From Lineus longissimus (lineage: Eukaryota > Nemertea > Pilidiophora > Heteronemertea > Lineidae): a stretch of DNA of 64,000 nucleotides. Under the pieces are notes generated by a model. That model worked only from the letters and a program-made list of their open reading frames with translations. It had not been told where the DNA came from and did no database searches. How positions within the stretch are numbered: position 1 is the first letter of the stretch; each line of letters opens with the position of its first letter. Position numbers and translations under genes: made by a program. Shown here in pieces: positions 43,901 through 56,971 of this stretch. The stretch spans positions 15,785,998 through 15,849,997 of the forward strand of contig NC_088314.1 in the NCBI RefSeq assembly GCF_910592395.1, read 5' to 3'.

Positions 43901-46298
43901 ATGAGGATGGTTTCCGTCCACTCATTATTGACTTCTTTGTTATTTTTTTCTAGGTTTCCACCGTGTCTTCTGGGCCTCCTTCCCTTCGAGGTTTGTGATG
44001 GCCCGGTGTCCGGTGTGTCTGGGATTCATAGTCGCCACCCTAGTTCTTCCCCGGGTCCGGGTGCTGACAAGTCAGCCCCTGTTGGGTCAGACCGTTTCGC
44101 CCCCGGGGCGACTTCTCCTTTTCCCAATAGTTCTGGCGAGAAGTTGAAGAAGTCGGTGCGTGGAGGGCCTATAAAGGCTGTTTGGGAGAAGTCTTCGTCT
44201 CCCCCTCCTCCTCCTCCACCGGAACCCCCGCTGTTCAGCGGCGAGGTCCCCGGGGCTCTGGAGAGGTTTCGGCCTCTCCCGACCCCGTCACCCAGGCTGG
44301 GAACCCCCTTTCGGGGGTGTGCCTCTGGGGAGGCCTTGACGTCGAGAGTCGGTCACCCTGTTTCAGGGACGCTCCGAAAGGCTTCGTCCGCCCCCTCCCT
44401 TCTTAGGGGGGCAGGACGCCCTCCAGCTCTTCCAGCTCGCCGACGTTGGGGCCGTTTCTTCAGCCCCTGGATCCGCTCCTGACCTTTTCAGGTCGGTGAG
44501 CAGCGCCACCCTTGGTGTTGAGCCGTCTGTCCTCACATATGTGCTCCCCTGTCCCCCTCCGGGGCTTTCGACGGGGTTGCAATCGCTCTCGTCCTTGGGC
44601 GTAACTGGCACTGCCAGTTCCCCCTGTTCGTTTGCGCTTGCCCCGAGGGACCACCAGCCCTTCGCCGTTTGGCGGGTGGCACGCCCGACCCCTCGTCCCT
44701 CCTTGGGGACGACGGTCCCGCCTTTGGCGTCCCCTGGTGGTGCAGGGCCACGGTTCACCGCGGTCCCTGCCGCCCTTTTCCCTGCCGGGAGGTGTCCTAC
44801 CTGGCGTAGGCAGGGGCTTAGTTAGGGCGCATTATTCGCGGGCGAGGAATCCACGTTTCCACCGCTTTCGGTGCGGTTAGGCCCACCATTTCGCCGGTAC
44901 GCCCCCACCCTGTCCTGTCTGGCCCATTGGTTTGCGGACGGGTCTGTCACACAGACTCGCCTCCCCCTCCCCCCTCTCCCGTGCCTGCCCCATGGAAGGC
45001 CATTCAGGACCCTCGACCTCAATCTTCCGCTGGTTTTAATTACGGCTGCTCAGAGGCAGATGATTCAGCGCCTCACAGACCAGCTGGATTGTAAGAATCT
45101 CTATGAACGGTCAGCCACGCCCCAGGTCGAGCGGCTGGTGGCTTTTGACTTAGGTCATCAGCCTATGGAGTGTGACTTCCTAGACTCACATTCCCTATCC
45201 GGCCCGGCCTCACTGGCCGATTTACCCTCGGGGAGCGGTTCGGCAGTATGTGCCACAAGAGACTTGTCCTCTCCCGTCGGTCAACCCCGCGCTCGGTCGG
45301 GTTCCCTTCGATCTTTTCGGGGATTCCACCGAGCAGGAACCGGACACGGCCCCGGGCCGGGCATTCCAAGAATTGCCCCTGTCCTCGGCCCTGATTCGAG
45401 GCTCCACCTGGTTGGATTCGGCTCTCAGGGACAAAGCGCCGTCCTGCAGGGGGTTACCAGCGCGCCTTGGTCTCGACCTTACCGTCGACCGGACCGGGCG
45501 CCTGGACGCAGGCGGGGAAGCGTTTCATCACCTCTTCCCCCCGAGCTTCGCGTTTCGACCCGATTACTATCGGGTCTCACCGTCGGGATCTGATCCGGTG
45601 TCTTTGTCTCCTCTTAAGGACGACATTCAACTCACCGGGTTGGTACTCCCCAAAGTCCTCGCGTCTCCGTCCGACAAGGACGCGAAGAACGATAAGGCCC
45701 TGGCCAAGGAGGCTCAAGCGGTGTTTTCGTACGCCGACCTGTCCCTCTGTGCCCTGTCCATGTCGTTGGCAGCCGACGCGTCGGAGGACCAGCGCATTCT
45801 TGCCCTGTCCCTCCAACAGTCTCTGCAGCACGCCAGTGATCTGGCCGCTAAGCAGGCTGCCAACGCGATGCTTAAACGCCAGGACCTGTTTATTGAGGGG
45901 TTAAGCATGGTTCGTGCCCAGTTTTTGGGGGCATTAGGGGGCATTAAGGACTGCCCTTTCTTATTCCACGACTCCATCACGGACACGTTAGGTGCCCAGA
46001 TGCAGTCGGACCGCCTTACGGAGTCTACTTCGGCTCCTAAGGCCGCCCCCCGCCCGCGGTCCTCTTCTTGGACCGCGGGCAGGTATCGTCAGGCGGAGGC
46101 CCGACGTCTCCGAGGCTCCTCAGCCCCTCGTGGGCCCTCGTCCTGGCGGGGCTCCTCTTCCTTTCGTGCCCAAGGGTAGGCAGATACTGAGGCTCCCTCC
46201 CGCCGCACCAATAAGCGCCACCGCTCTCCTGGAAGGGGCGCCCGGGCAGCCCAAGCGACCCTTCCAAGGTAAGAGGGGTCGCGGGGGCAAGCGCAAGT
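43901..46298 (+). pseudogene. DIRS-B gag-like protein
   Basis: The N-terminal Pro/Ser-rich frame is 43,901-44,482. The main conserved block is in 45,250-46,179: FRPDYYRVS, LKDDIQLTGLV, LAKEAQAVFSYAD and LAAKQAANAML, ending in a basic Arg/Ser-rich tail (RGSSAPRGPSSWRGSSS). The block aligns with the DIRS-A gag but extends further (FIEGLSMVRAQFLGALGG). The N-terminal and central parts are in different frames, so the gene is probably broken. It is presumed structural. Confidence 0.7.
44377..44995 (+). repeat. Source of internal 619-bp duplication in DIRS-B
   Basis: Identical or nearly so to 46,752-47,370 at a constant offset of 2,375 with no indels. Confidence 0.92.
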
Positions 46299-46652
46299 GA
46301 CTTTTTATTCCGTCCTCCTATGCCTACAGGTGGTGCCCCCACGGGTGTCGCCGTGGGGGGCAGGCTGGGTCATTTCGCGGCATATTGGGATCAGTGGTGT
46401 CAAAAAGACTCCCCCGTGCCGGACGTGCTCCGCTGTTCGCTTGGACTCTTCTCACCCCCCCCCCCCCCCCGACGACGACGACAATCCCCACCCCGGTCGT
46501 CCCACCCTTAGACTCTGCCAGGGCTCTAGCCCTGCACGTAGAGGTTCTCTCCCTCCTCCAGAAGGAGGCGGTGAGGATGGTGGACGATCATTTTTCCCCG
46601 GGCTTTGACAGCCACGTCTTCTTGGTCCCCAAGAAGTCGGGGAAGTGGAGAC

Positions 46653-46748
46653 TGGTCATCGATCTGTCCAGCTTGAACCGGTTCCTTCGGGTTCCCAGCT
46701 TCAAGATGGAGACAACCAGATCGGTAGCAGCGGCGGTGCAGCCCAAAG
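46653..46748 (+). repeat. 96-bp RT segment duplicated around the DIRS-B insert
   Basis: Repeated at 47,368-47,463, directly after the inserted 619-bp block. Junctions carry short shared words (TGG; AAAG). Confidence 0.9.
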
Positions 46749-46751
46749 CCC

Positions 46752-47370
46752 AAAGGCTTCGTCCGCCCCCTCCCTTCTTAGGGGGGCAGGACGCCCTCCA
46801 GCTCTTCCAGCTCGCCGACGTTGGGGCCGTTTCTTCAGCCCCAGGATCCGCTCCTGACCTTTTCAGGTCGGTGAGCAGCGCCACCCTTGGTGTTGAGCCG
46901 TCTGTCCTCACATATGTGCTCCCCTGTCCCCCTCCGGGGCTTTCGACGGGGTTGCAATCGCTCTCGTCCTTGGGCGTAACTGGCACTGCCAGTTCCCCCT
47001 GTTCGTTTGCGCTTGCCCCGAGGGACCACCAGCCCTTCGCCGTTTGGCGGGTGGCACGCCCGACCCCTCGTCCCTCCTTGGGGACGACGGTCCCGCCTTT
47101 GGCGTCCCCTGGTGGTGCAGGGCCACGGTTCACCGCGGTCCCTGCCGCCCTTTTCCCTGCCGGGAGGTGTCCTACCTGGCGGAGGCAGGGGCTTAGTTAG
47201 GGCGAATTATTCGCGGGCGAGGAATCCACGTTTCCTCCGCCTTCGGTGCGGTTAGGCCCACCATTTCGCCGGTACGCCCCCACCCCGTCCTGTCTGGCCC
47301 ATTGGTTTGCGGACGGGTCTGTCACACAGACTCGCCTCCCCCTCCCCCCTCTCCCGTGCCTGCCCCATGG
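46752..47370 (+). repeat. Copied 619-bp gag segment inside DIRS-B RT
   Basis: Second copy of 44,377-44,995. It brings along the same frames, so gag-like reading frames appear inside RT. Confidence 0.92.
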
Positions 47371-48174
47371 TCATCGATCTGTCCAGCTTGAACCGGTTCC
47401 TTCGGGTTCCCAGCTTCAAGATGGAGACAACCAGATCGGTAGCAGCGGCGGTGCAGCCCAAAGATTGGGCAATCTCGCTGGCTCTCCAGGCCGCGTATTT
47501 TCACGTTCCTGTCCATCCTGATTTTCAACCCTTCCTTCGGTTTTACTTCGAAGGAAAGGTCTATTATTTCCAGGCCCTTCCTTTCGGCCTGGCTTCCGCT
47601 CTGCTTATTTTCACTGCAGTCGTCAAGGCGTTCGCTGCGCCTTTTCACGCTATGGGATTCAAGCTCCATTGCTATCCCGACGACTGGCTGCTGCGTTACC
47701 TTCACGTCTCGGTTAAGGGGTCACAGTGTTTCTCTCTTCTCCGACAATTCGACAGTGGTCGCTTATATTCGGAGACAAGAGGGGCAAGGTCCGACACTTT
47801 GTGTCGCCTCACTTGGGAGCTCCTGCAGCTTTGTCGCCGCTTGGACATTCAACTCCTCCTCGTCACATCACAGGCAAGAGGAACATCCTTGCCGACGCCC
47901 TTTCCAGGGCGGACCGTCTGGTCTAGATAGAATGGACCCTTCACCGCGAGGTGGTCTCCCGTCTGGCGGGGATGTGGGACGACCCGGTCGTGTACTTGTT
48001 CGCGACTTGGCTAAACAAGTGATTCACCCTGTATTATTCGCATCTTCCGGACGAGGAGTCATTGGGAGTGGACAGCCTGGCGGACTCCTGGGACGGCCTC
48101 AATGCTTATGCATATCCGCCAACCTCTCTGTTGCTTCCAGTACTAAATAAAGTGGCCAGTTCTCGGGTCAGAGT

Positions 48175-49433
48175 TTGTCTGATAGCCCCGTGCTGGCCGA
48201 ACAAAGCTTGGTTCCCGGTCCTGCCAGAGCTCCTGACGGACCACCCCCGCTGTCTGCCGGGTTTGGAACGTCTGTTGTATCACCCGATCGGCCGGGTCTA
48301 TCATCAAGACCCTTCTTTCTACAGGCTTCACGCCTGGAGACTGTCGGGTTTTTCCTCCGAGAGAAAGGCTTTTCGGAGGACGTTATCCGTAAAGTCGCTC
48401 AGCCTCAGAGACAGTCCACCCTTGCTTCATACGACATCAAGTGGGATGTCTTTCGAGACTAGTGTAGGTAGCACGGAGTTTCTCCGGTCGCTCCCTCTCT
48501 TTCCAACTTCCTCGACTTCTTGAATTTCTTGTTCTCAGTCTGGAAGTTTTCGGTTCAGGGGTGAAGGGCTATCTCTCTGCCATTCCGGTTACTTTAAAGT
48601 TGACCGATTCCTTGCAACCGTCCTGGGATGACGCTGTCTCATCATTGCTTCGCAATATGTCTCTGGAACGTCCCCGTTCCATTCAGCGTACCCCAAATGG
48701 GATCTCTCGGTGGTGCTAAGAGCTCTCATGAAATTCCCGTTTGAGCCGATGCACCAGGCAGATTTTAAACATCTGACCTTTAAGACCGTATTTCTCGTGG
48801 CTTTGGCCACGGCGCAGAGACGGTCCGAGCTCCATGCCTTAGCCATTGATAAATTGGCATTTAATGAGTGGGGCGCGGTCCTAGAATTTGTCCCAGGTTT
48901 TCTTGCAAAGAACCAGGCGCCTTACACCTTCAGGCGCCCGGTTTTCAGCCCCTTCTTGTCCGCTGCGATCTTTAGTGATCTCCCGCACAGAACTCTCTGC
49001 CTGGTCCGGGCCTTGAAGTTATATTTTGATAAGACCAAGGAGCCTGCCGTTCGCCTCGGCAGGAAGCGCCTCTTTGTGTCTCATCGGGAGGGGTTTACTA
49101 GGGAGATAGCTGCTGCTACGGTCGCTAGGTGGTTAGTGGCCACCATCCGACTGGCCTATTCTGTGACTCTTTCTCTGACGTTGCTCCAAAGCATCGCCGT
49201 CTGGGCGCCATAACGTCCCGCGAGATTCGTGCCATCTCTACTTTTTGGGCCGAGTACAAGGGATTGGCGCTAAAGGAGGTTTTAGATGCGGCTACGTGGA
49301 GTTCCCACTCCACTTTCTCCCAGTTTTATATGTGCGATTGTTCCGTGTTAACAGCACGTGGTCCAGGTGTTTCCCTGCCTAGTCCACTCGTCGAATTTCT
49401 CTCTCTCCGCGTGTTTTCTGCCCAGCCCCCCGA
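48175..49433 (+). pseudogene. DIRS-B tyrosine recombinase, second copy
   Basis: The N-terminal frame 48,175-48,462 (FLQASRLETVGFF, RQSTLASYDIKW) stops at a TAG where DIRS-A has Trp, and a second TAG follows that is absent in the first copy. The central frame 48,710-49,213 holds QRRSELHAL and ARWLVATIRL; its Trp is intact here but TGA in the first copy. The last frame has SREIRAIS, where the catalytic His of HEIR is Arg, and NHSTF-like SHSTFSQFYM with the Tyr. It is broken by at least two shifts. Confidence 0.85.
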
Positions 49434-49888
49434 GTTAAAAAAAAGCGGGGGGGGGGACATAGACATTTGTCCGGGCTGTCATGCCCGCGCATTCGCCCCG
49501 TCCGGATGTCTTAGGGTTAAGCCACCTAGGACTCTTTGGAGTTATCCCGTGTGTCCAATTTTTGGGTTCCCCTAATTTGAATCGCAGCATTTCTTGTAAT
49601 TCCACAGTGTGCCTCTTGACGAAATGTGCTGAGCATTTACCAAGTGCGCTTTTTTCCACTGCTCTAGGAGGGGTGGGTTCCCCAGTTTGGCTCTTCTTGG
49701 TTTTTCTCAAAGGGTCTTTTGGCCATTAGCCCGAGTTGCCCCCAAGCTTATTTTTCTGTGTTCCCTTGGTCTCACCCGTTGGGTTCTGCTATGCGGCTCT
49801 GGAGACAGTTCAATTCACTACATGGTAAGTCACCGTCACTCGAGCGCAAGAGTAAGTCCCGTTGCTGAGGGGCCAGGCAGGGCGGGTA

Positions 49889-49923
49889 GTCTGACCTGGG
49901 TTGGTATGAACTAATAAAATGAC
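49889..49923 (+). repeat. DIRS-B right inverted-repeat/ICR motif
   Basis: Same as 2,973-3,008; inverse of 43,534-43,571. It is followed by TTTCC..GGAAA, a small palindrome like that at the DIRS-A junction. Confidence 0.65.
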
Positions 49924-49945
49924 ATTTCCACAGGAAATGGAAATT

Positions 49946-51273
49946 AAATACAAGAACCTACGCATCTTTTGGAAGGTGGACGTATCATCGCGTATGAGGC
50001 CCAACACAGGGCGATGACTTGATCCCAAACTCACAGAAGATGGTCCCATAAAATCACCAAAGCATCATCTGTACATGGAAACTAAGATGATGGCATTAAA
50101 GTAAATAGTATTTAGAACAGGACTGGCCCATACATATCCATGGAAACGGCATGCGCCTGAAGAACTATATTTTGGGGAGAACAAAACGGACCTCGCACCC
50201 ACTGGTTGATAGTGAGACCAATAACAATACGACTACCACTATGCAGGGCGCGCAGAGGCATGTTTTCATCTACGACCCGAAGTGAGTCAAAGTCAAATAG
50301 AGCTTTTTAAAATATCAGGTTGTGGTAAATACATGGCTGGGATGGATCAAAATGGAATTAATTCTCAATCTGTGGTCGATTCTAAATCTACAGAGTCAGG
50401 CCATCACAGAAATATGCTTTTTGGTAATATATTTAAGAAAATGTGGTCTCTCTAGTCAGTTTAGAACTTATATTTGATAAGGCCATATCAATGTACGAGT
50501 GACGATTTGACGGATATGCTGTACAGAAGTTATTATTTCTTAGGCAATTGATATTGGAATGTTGTGAAAATTTGTTATGATATTGGTGAGTTATTCCATA
50601 CACATAAAAAATTGATGAGGATTGACTTGCCCTAGGGGTACTTTTTTTTACCAAAACCTATGTACAGCAATGTGCATGTAATGTATACACAATGTCTAAG
50701 AGCACTTGCCGGTAACGTCTTCCCTTGAAGATTGCCCGAAGTATCGATCAAAAACTATGGTTGCACCCATTACGTTGTCTTTCACATCACTTGCTTTTCC
50801 ATGATGACATCAAAGGTTGTGCCCTTGCTTTAAGTAGCTGACCAAGTAGAGACCACCATCTCACAGATTCTCCACTTCAAGCTGCTCCTTCCCATACCTG
50901 CAAACTGTGGTCTGTTCTTTTCACGAAGTGGCCATGGTCTCTCTTGAACTAATTACGAGGAAATGTGGACAGCTCAAACTCGAATAACTCATCTTGACTA
51001 CAGTCGTTGTTTTTTGGAAATAGTCAATAACATGTAAAATAGAAGCCATATTTTCTCAATTGACAGTCACAGTCCTTTTTTGTAAGGGTGTCGACTTTGT
51101 CTTTCTTTTTCAATGAGAAATGAAATGCAAAGTACTCCTCCTTTTTCTGAATAATTTCTTCTTGATGTTTGCAGATTTGCATTCTTTGACAAAGTTACTC
51201 AAGTCACAGTATAAGCATATGTCATCTCATTGTGTTGCTTACTCAGATTATCAAAGTTCAGCAATAGAATCTT
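49946..51273. other. No gene seen (second copy of 3,031-4,358)
   Basis: Near-identical to the first copy. Same conclusion. Confidence 0.6.
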
Positions 51274-51379
51274 GTGGATATCGGTACACTCTATCGTGGG
51301 ACAGATTTTCCACCTCGTCAAGCCTTGTGGATATTGGCACACTTTTGATTTATCAGAGGACAGATTTACCTACCACGCC
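51274..51379. repeat. 53-bp tandem repeat, about two units
   Basis: Units start at 51,274 and 51,327. One unit fewer than at 4,359. Confidence 0.8.
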
Positions 51380-51404
51380 AGTCCTGTGGACTACCCAAAC
51401 GTAC

Positions 51405-51734
51405 CTGCTCGATGTAACGCTGGTACATTCTGTACTGTCCTCCACGCAACACCTTTCTGTACGAAAAACATTTGGACTCCGCCGGCCTATAATTAGAGCT
51501 GCACTGGCAGGTTTTGCTTCGTTTTCCGAAATTGTACATTACTAAGGTGAGGTCAAGTGCTATCAGGCAACTTTTGGCGCATTCTAGGAGCGATCTATCC
51601 TGATCTCGCTGAGCAAAATCCGGAAATGCGATCAACTTACTTTGCCCGACTAGAATGAAACTGTAGTTGGTGGATTTCGCCAGCGTTGCAATTAACAGAA
51701 CAAGTAAGAACACATGGTTTTTTAAGTTGTCCAT
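51405..51734 (-). CDS. Orphan first exon of secreted PAN-like family, second copy
   Basis: Same 110-codon exon and phase-0 donor (CAG|GTACGT) as 4,543-4,872, with a few substitutions (for example AKSTNYSF for AKSINYSF, KVLRGG for KVSRGG). Its open frame and signal peptide are retained. No second exon recognised. Confidence 0.6.
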
Positions 51735-52610
51735 CTTAAAAGAATATTACTGTGACCAAACCTCAGGTCTTTTTTACGCATTCGTTGGGAAAATCCTATA
51801 CAGCATTTGTATACGATAATTATACCTGAACAATATTAACAATATTCCTGTAAAATTCTTATTTAGAATCTTAACTCGAACAAAGACTCGTATCTGGATT
51901 TTCGACTTTAGATGGTACACTCTCCGACATGATCTTGTAATCTTGGTTTAAATCTCTTAGCCGCTATCATTGCCAGAGCCAAGGTGTCCCTGGTGAAATT
52001 AGAATAGTCGTAGCGCTGGCGAAGATGCAGAAGCAAACATACTCTTTGACCTGCTTCACCGCGATGACAACTACATGAAATACAATACTGGAACCGACTC
52101 ATACCGCCTGGCTTGTCAGCTTAAGTGAGTTGATTTAAATTTTTTGATTTCGAATAAAATACTGGCTGTGCTTCATTAATTTTATGAAAATTGATTGAAT
52201 TCAGTTGCGTCGGCCTATGTCATTCAATGGTCATGTTTTTAATCTCAAGCAAGCGAAGCGTTTTTTGAAAACCGTATAAATCTTAGAAACAACTAATTGC
52301 GTGATATAATACTTTCTTTGGCGTATGCTTTGATAATTTTGTTTGCTTAAAATTATTTATATTTTTTTCAATTTCCGTTTTCTGATCCTCTATAAATGTA
52401 CACCGAAATATTTTTACCGAATGTCTTTTCAAAAATATTGGCAACATGTCAATATAAAATAGTTATCATCACATCACGATATTGTCATATTCCCATTCTA
52501 TTGCATTCCGCTTAAAGTGTGTTATGACTTGCATTACGACAATCACCATTCTGATGTTGCAGCCATATATCGGGGTAATGATAAGAAGAATGAAATGGCC
52601 AAGGGCCATT
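51735..52610. other. No gene seen (second copy of 4,873-5,748)
   Basis: As in the first copy; includes the AATGGCCAAGGGCCATT palindrome near 52,593. Confidence 0.5.
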
Positions 52611-53306
52611 GCGCTCACCGTATAGATATTTCGTGGTTAGGAATTCATCCTGGTTAAGAAACATGCTACATGTATAGTATATAGGTCAAACCAAAGTCGA
52701 TACGACATGTGATGTATCGTTGCTTGGAGTAACTACCATACAAATGTCATCGAAAACCAGTCACTAATAAGCGAGATATTGCACTTTTACCCTTTTTTAG
52801 TTTTGGCCTCCTGGTTGCCAAGTCGAGAATCAGATCGGATCAAAATTCGCTGTCCGATGTTACATGACGTAGGGAGTCATGTGTACCAAATTTTAAGTTC
52901 ATAGCTTTAGTGGTTAAGAAACATGCCATAGTTACATTCAAACGACCATTTGATCTCTGTGACCTTAAAAACTAGGTCATATCAAAAACTCGTATTATAT
53001 TTGATGTATCCTTACTAGGAGTACCTACCACGAAAATCTTATTGAAAACGGGTCCCTCATAAGAGAGATATCACACTTTTTAGGTTTCCACTTCTGGCCC
53101 CCTGGTGGCCAAGTGAAAAATAAAATCAGACTGAAATTCATTATAAGTGGTCGCCTTACCTGAGGGGTCCTGTGTACAAAGTTTCAAGTTCATAGCCTTA
53201 ACGGTTAAGAAACATGCCACTGGTTTTGAAATGGGATACGACGACGACGGACGACGACGGACGACGAACACTGCGTTATTGTATAGACTCACATAGACGG
53301 TGAGCC
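52611..53306 (-). mobile_element. Type A repeat-unit TIR element, second copy
   Basis: Same as 5,749-6,444. The CGACGACGACGG tract near 53,240 differs by a few bases. Confidence 0.6.
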
Positions 53307-55222
53307 AAAAAAGCCAGTTTTTTATGGTTAAATATCTCGGTAGTAGACGGACATTTACATTTTGTATTAATCTCTAAAGGGTTGTTATATAACTAATGAT
53401 CTAATATCATTACATCATCCTCAATGACTTAATAAAAATGACTTGGGTATCGAAATTCGTAGAACGCATAACAAATCACTGTATCAGTGATTAACCTTGT
53501 TTTACTTTTTTAATTGCCACTCATATAGTCCGTACAAAAGCTTCAGGATTACAAAATAAAACACACAATTTTTTTTTCGAAGTTTAACCATGAGAATGTA
53601 CCAGTCGTTATCAGATATACATAGAAACGTTATCCGATATACATGATTGGTTGCCATTGACGTAATGTCAATAAGATGTCTGATGTGAGCTAACGTTTTG
53701 CTGAAATGCCATACGACCTATGAGTTAACTTTGTGAATGGCATTAGAAAATGAAATGCACTTCTGTCGGTACGATAATATTTGCATCTATCTAAACTGCT
53801 CTAAGGTCCCCAAAAACATCCAAATCTGTATTTTGGTGAAAATATTTCGATTTCGATATGACAACTTGTACAAAAATATATTTCTATCACGCTACTCGTA
53901 TTTAGAGGATGTATTATGAGTATCACACAGTGAGGTAAGCAGGTCAACATCATTATTGCAAAAGGAGTGAAAGCAGCCAATGCGCCTAGATCAAGCCCGT
54001 CCTTAATATCAATCACTTGACGAACGGGCCGGGCACTATAATAAAACCCGTCCGTTTCCTGAATGCGCGCCAGCGATTTGAAGTAGTACGAACACGCAAA
54101 TTAGCAATTAAGGAACTGTAGACGTAATAGAGATTTTTACATATATATCCAAATGAACCGACGTGTGTTTCGTGGATATGCTATCCCCTACACGTTGATG
54201 TCCTAAAAACGACAGGCAAAGGACAGGCAAAGGACCTCACGCTGGTACATTAATGGGTAAAAACTTATGTTTACTGATTTAGATGTACAAACTCAGAAAA
54301 TTGATTGCATACAATATGTGACTAACCACAGTTCCGCCTTAAGGCAAACAACAATATGAAAAATGAGAATACAATTGATTTGATAATGATCGATAGCGTT
54401 AAATCAATACTGATCAATGTGGCAATTTGTTTGTGTCTGCACACTAGGATCCATAATTTTGTTACTTGTCAGATCAAAGTTTGCAAACATTTTGCAACAT
54501 ATTTCTTTGTGTTTTTGTTATACATGTATCTTGGACTTTAGTTATTTCTTAGATCTCATTTTTGAAGTCTATATACCCTTATTTACATATTATTTACTCA
54601 AAAATGACATACCGTAATCCGTCAGTATATAGTCTAATCGGCAAGGTCATATTTAACTTTTGTGTTCATGGAAGGGGGAAGGGGCAGAACGCAACCTACG
54701 GCCGTAAATACGACCCATGGCCAGACACCTTTTCTTGAGGGACAGGATGATCCTCCCTCACAAGTAAAGTTAACAATCAAGTACCCTATATGTGTATAGT
54801 CTTGGTTGCTGCCTTCGCCAACTTCACGCAGTCGGATAGCGTCACGACAACGAAGCCACCTCTAAACCAATATATGACACCTCGAAATATACGAAGACTT
54901 ATGTTCTCCTTATTTTGTGCTAAAACACGATCCAAAACATCACAAGATGGGTTTTACATGTCTGACTTATCTTCATAGTGAACACAACGTGACGAACATG
55001 CGCTGCTGATGCTGAAACTGTCAGTAATGTGACAACATTGAGAGTCAATTCTACCGCAATGTATATTGTGTTGGGTTATTGTGTTCACAAATTTTATTTC
55101 GAGGAAGTGTACTGTAGCCCATCACTTGTATAGCAGGGTCGTTTGTGCACCGTGTATACACATAAATGTCCTTACATCTTGACTAATGAGTCCCGATAGC
55201 TTTGAATGTATTATGTCCGGTA
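53307..55222. other. No gene seen (second copy of 6,445-8,361)
   Basis: Only short frames, shared with the first copy because the DNA is shared. Confidence 0.55.
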
Positions 55223-56214
55223 GTCTCTAATGTTTGGAACGTTCCAAATGGAACCACCCAAAATTAAATGGAACGACCCAAAATCTGCCAAATTGTAGTT
55301 TTCCACACGGAATTAGAATCAATTTAGCTTAAAACATATTGTATATATCCCGATATACATGCAGGAGTTTTTTTTCGCCCTCAGACTAGTAATTTTGGAG
55401 AAAAAAAACAACCGTTCAGCGTTACCAACTTGGCATTCCACAATCTATACGCAACCACGAGACCTCGTGCCTAGGAGGCCAATCAATCGACGTCATCGAG
55501 CCTTGATTCGGGACAGACCGTTGAAAAACAATGCTCGACTGTATAAATGGGCAGCCATAGCCTTTTTACATTGGTGTATTAGAATCCGGCGGTTTACTCA
55601 GTTGTTGTAGTTCGTCAATTGTATGGTCAATTGGTGACTGTATTGAATATTTCTCTAGTTTTGGGATTCAAATCAAGTAAATAGTAGATACATAACATTT
55701 CGGTATCAATACTAGGCACTAACAATCTTTTCAAAGAACTTTTATAGTTTTTCGAGGCGCATGAATTGGCGGAAATTTGATATACAGTCATGGCGTATCC
55801 GATGTTCAGATGTACAGGAGTGTTTACATTATGCACTCTCCAAAACATAGGTCAGTAAACTACGTGTGGATGAAAATAGCCACCTATCGGTGACTTTTGA
55901 AACTAAAATACACAGGCATTTGATTACCGTAGGCCTTATGCAATGATCTGGGACGATTTTACCTCATACATCTCTTTAAAAATGGCAGTAATGCTGAAAG
56001 CAAGCACAGTCTTTATCATAAATTGAACCGCCAATGTCACGTTATCGGCAGTCTGTCGTTTCAAAGCAGTTATTCTGGTTCATGAACCTGTCTAATTCCA
56101 GACGCCTGTGTAATAATATGGGCACGAGGTTGATAGGAGTTTTGCTGGTTCATATAGATATTTGGGTCGTTCCATTTGGGTCGTTCCATTTGGAACGTTC
56201 CAAACATTAGAGAC
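55223..56214. mobile_element. MITE with TA target duplication, second copy
   Basis: Same termini and TA flanks as 8,362-9,359. A few bases shorter. Confidence 0.75.
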
Positions 56215-56971
56215 TACCATTATGTCCAGCCGGTATTTATGTATACGGCTCATTCCACTATAAACTGAACAGAGAAAGCTGTACATTTGCATGCGACCTA
56301 TGTACTCAATAGCTGATCAATCTGCGTGGATCACTTATTGGCACGTCTGTCTTTTTGTTTAGATGTCATATATGGAGCTTGGCCTACTTAGTATGCGCGG
56401 TATCTTGGCCCCGACAGTTGAAATTTATATTGGTAAGATTTTCCTCCCATATAAGCTTATATTTTTTGTCATGCGCACAATACTGTATGCGTTGCATTTG
56501 CTTGCCACCACCAGATATCAAAATAGGTCTCTATTCTTCATTATACATGTTGTCGGGAGCCTTGGGAAATAGACGTATGATCAGTTCCATAGGCAGTCGT
56601 CCGCATTCCGTAATGTTGAAAGCTGCATGCCAGTCAGCTGGTACACTGTAATTGGCTGACAAAAAATGTATGCCATTGACAACGACCTGATACAAAATGA
56701 ATCAGAAGTTGTGCAGGCCTTAGCAAATGTGACCCTCACAGCGGAACCAGGCGCTTGTCGCACAGAAGATAAGCCTAAATGACACCAAGAGATAATGAAA
56801 GAAATCGATGTGCCCATACTTCACAAAAAGCAGACAACAGAGAAATGAACTAACTGGCCGTCTCAACCTGCCAAGCTCAGAGCGACATGCGCCTGGTTTT
56901 GCTGTGACGGGTCACAAATCTTGTTTGAAGTTGTCAGCATTGTTTGTAAACCAACTGCAATCCTTGTTTTT
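56215..56971. other. No gene seen (second copy of 9,360-10,118)
   Basis: Same content as the first copy. Confidence 0.5.

Larger units (their letters stand above)
46297..48523 (+). pseudogene. DIRS-B reverse transcriptase-RNase H remnant
   Basis: RT starts normally (VGGRLGHFA, SHVFLVPKKSGKWRLVIDLSSLN). It is then interrupted at 46,748 by a copied gag segment and restarts with a 96-bp repeat at 47,368. Motif A reads SLALQAAY where DIRS-A has SMDLTDAY, so the catalytic Asp is gone. YLDD reads YPDD. After DDWLLR (about 47,700) some 650 bp of thumb and early RNase H are missing; FSDNSTVVAYIRRQ and KRNILADALSRAD survive in a shifted frame. The conserved tail (LNAYAYPP, LIAPCWPNKAWFP) ends the gene and overlaps the recombinase. 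Confidence 0.85.
43534..49945 (+). mobile_element. DIRS-B, rearranged and defective DIRS-like element
   Basis: The left end at 43,534-43,571 is the inverse of 49,889-49,923. Gag, RT-RNase H and recombinase remnants follow in DIRS order on the plus strand, GC-rich compared with the flanks. An internal 619-bp duplication, loss of the RT thumb/RNase H start and multiple shifts make it dead. The exact right end is uncertain. The junction of the large duplication (48,185) is inside it only because the window starts mid-element. Confidence 0.82.

Noticed and set aside
44496-47255. Several pairs of identical GC-rich frames
   Set aside because: Products of the 619-bp copied segment in DIRS-B, not separate genes.
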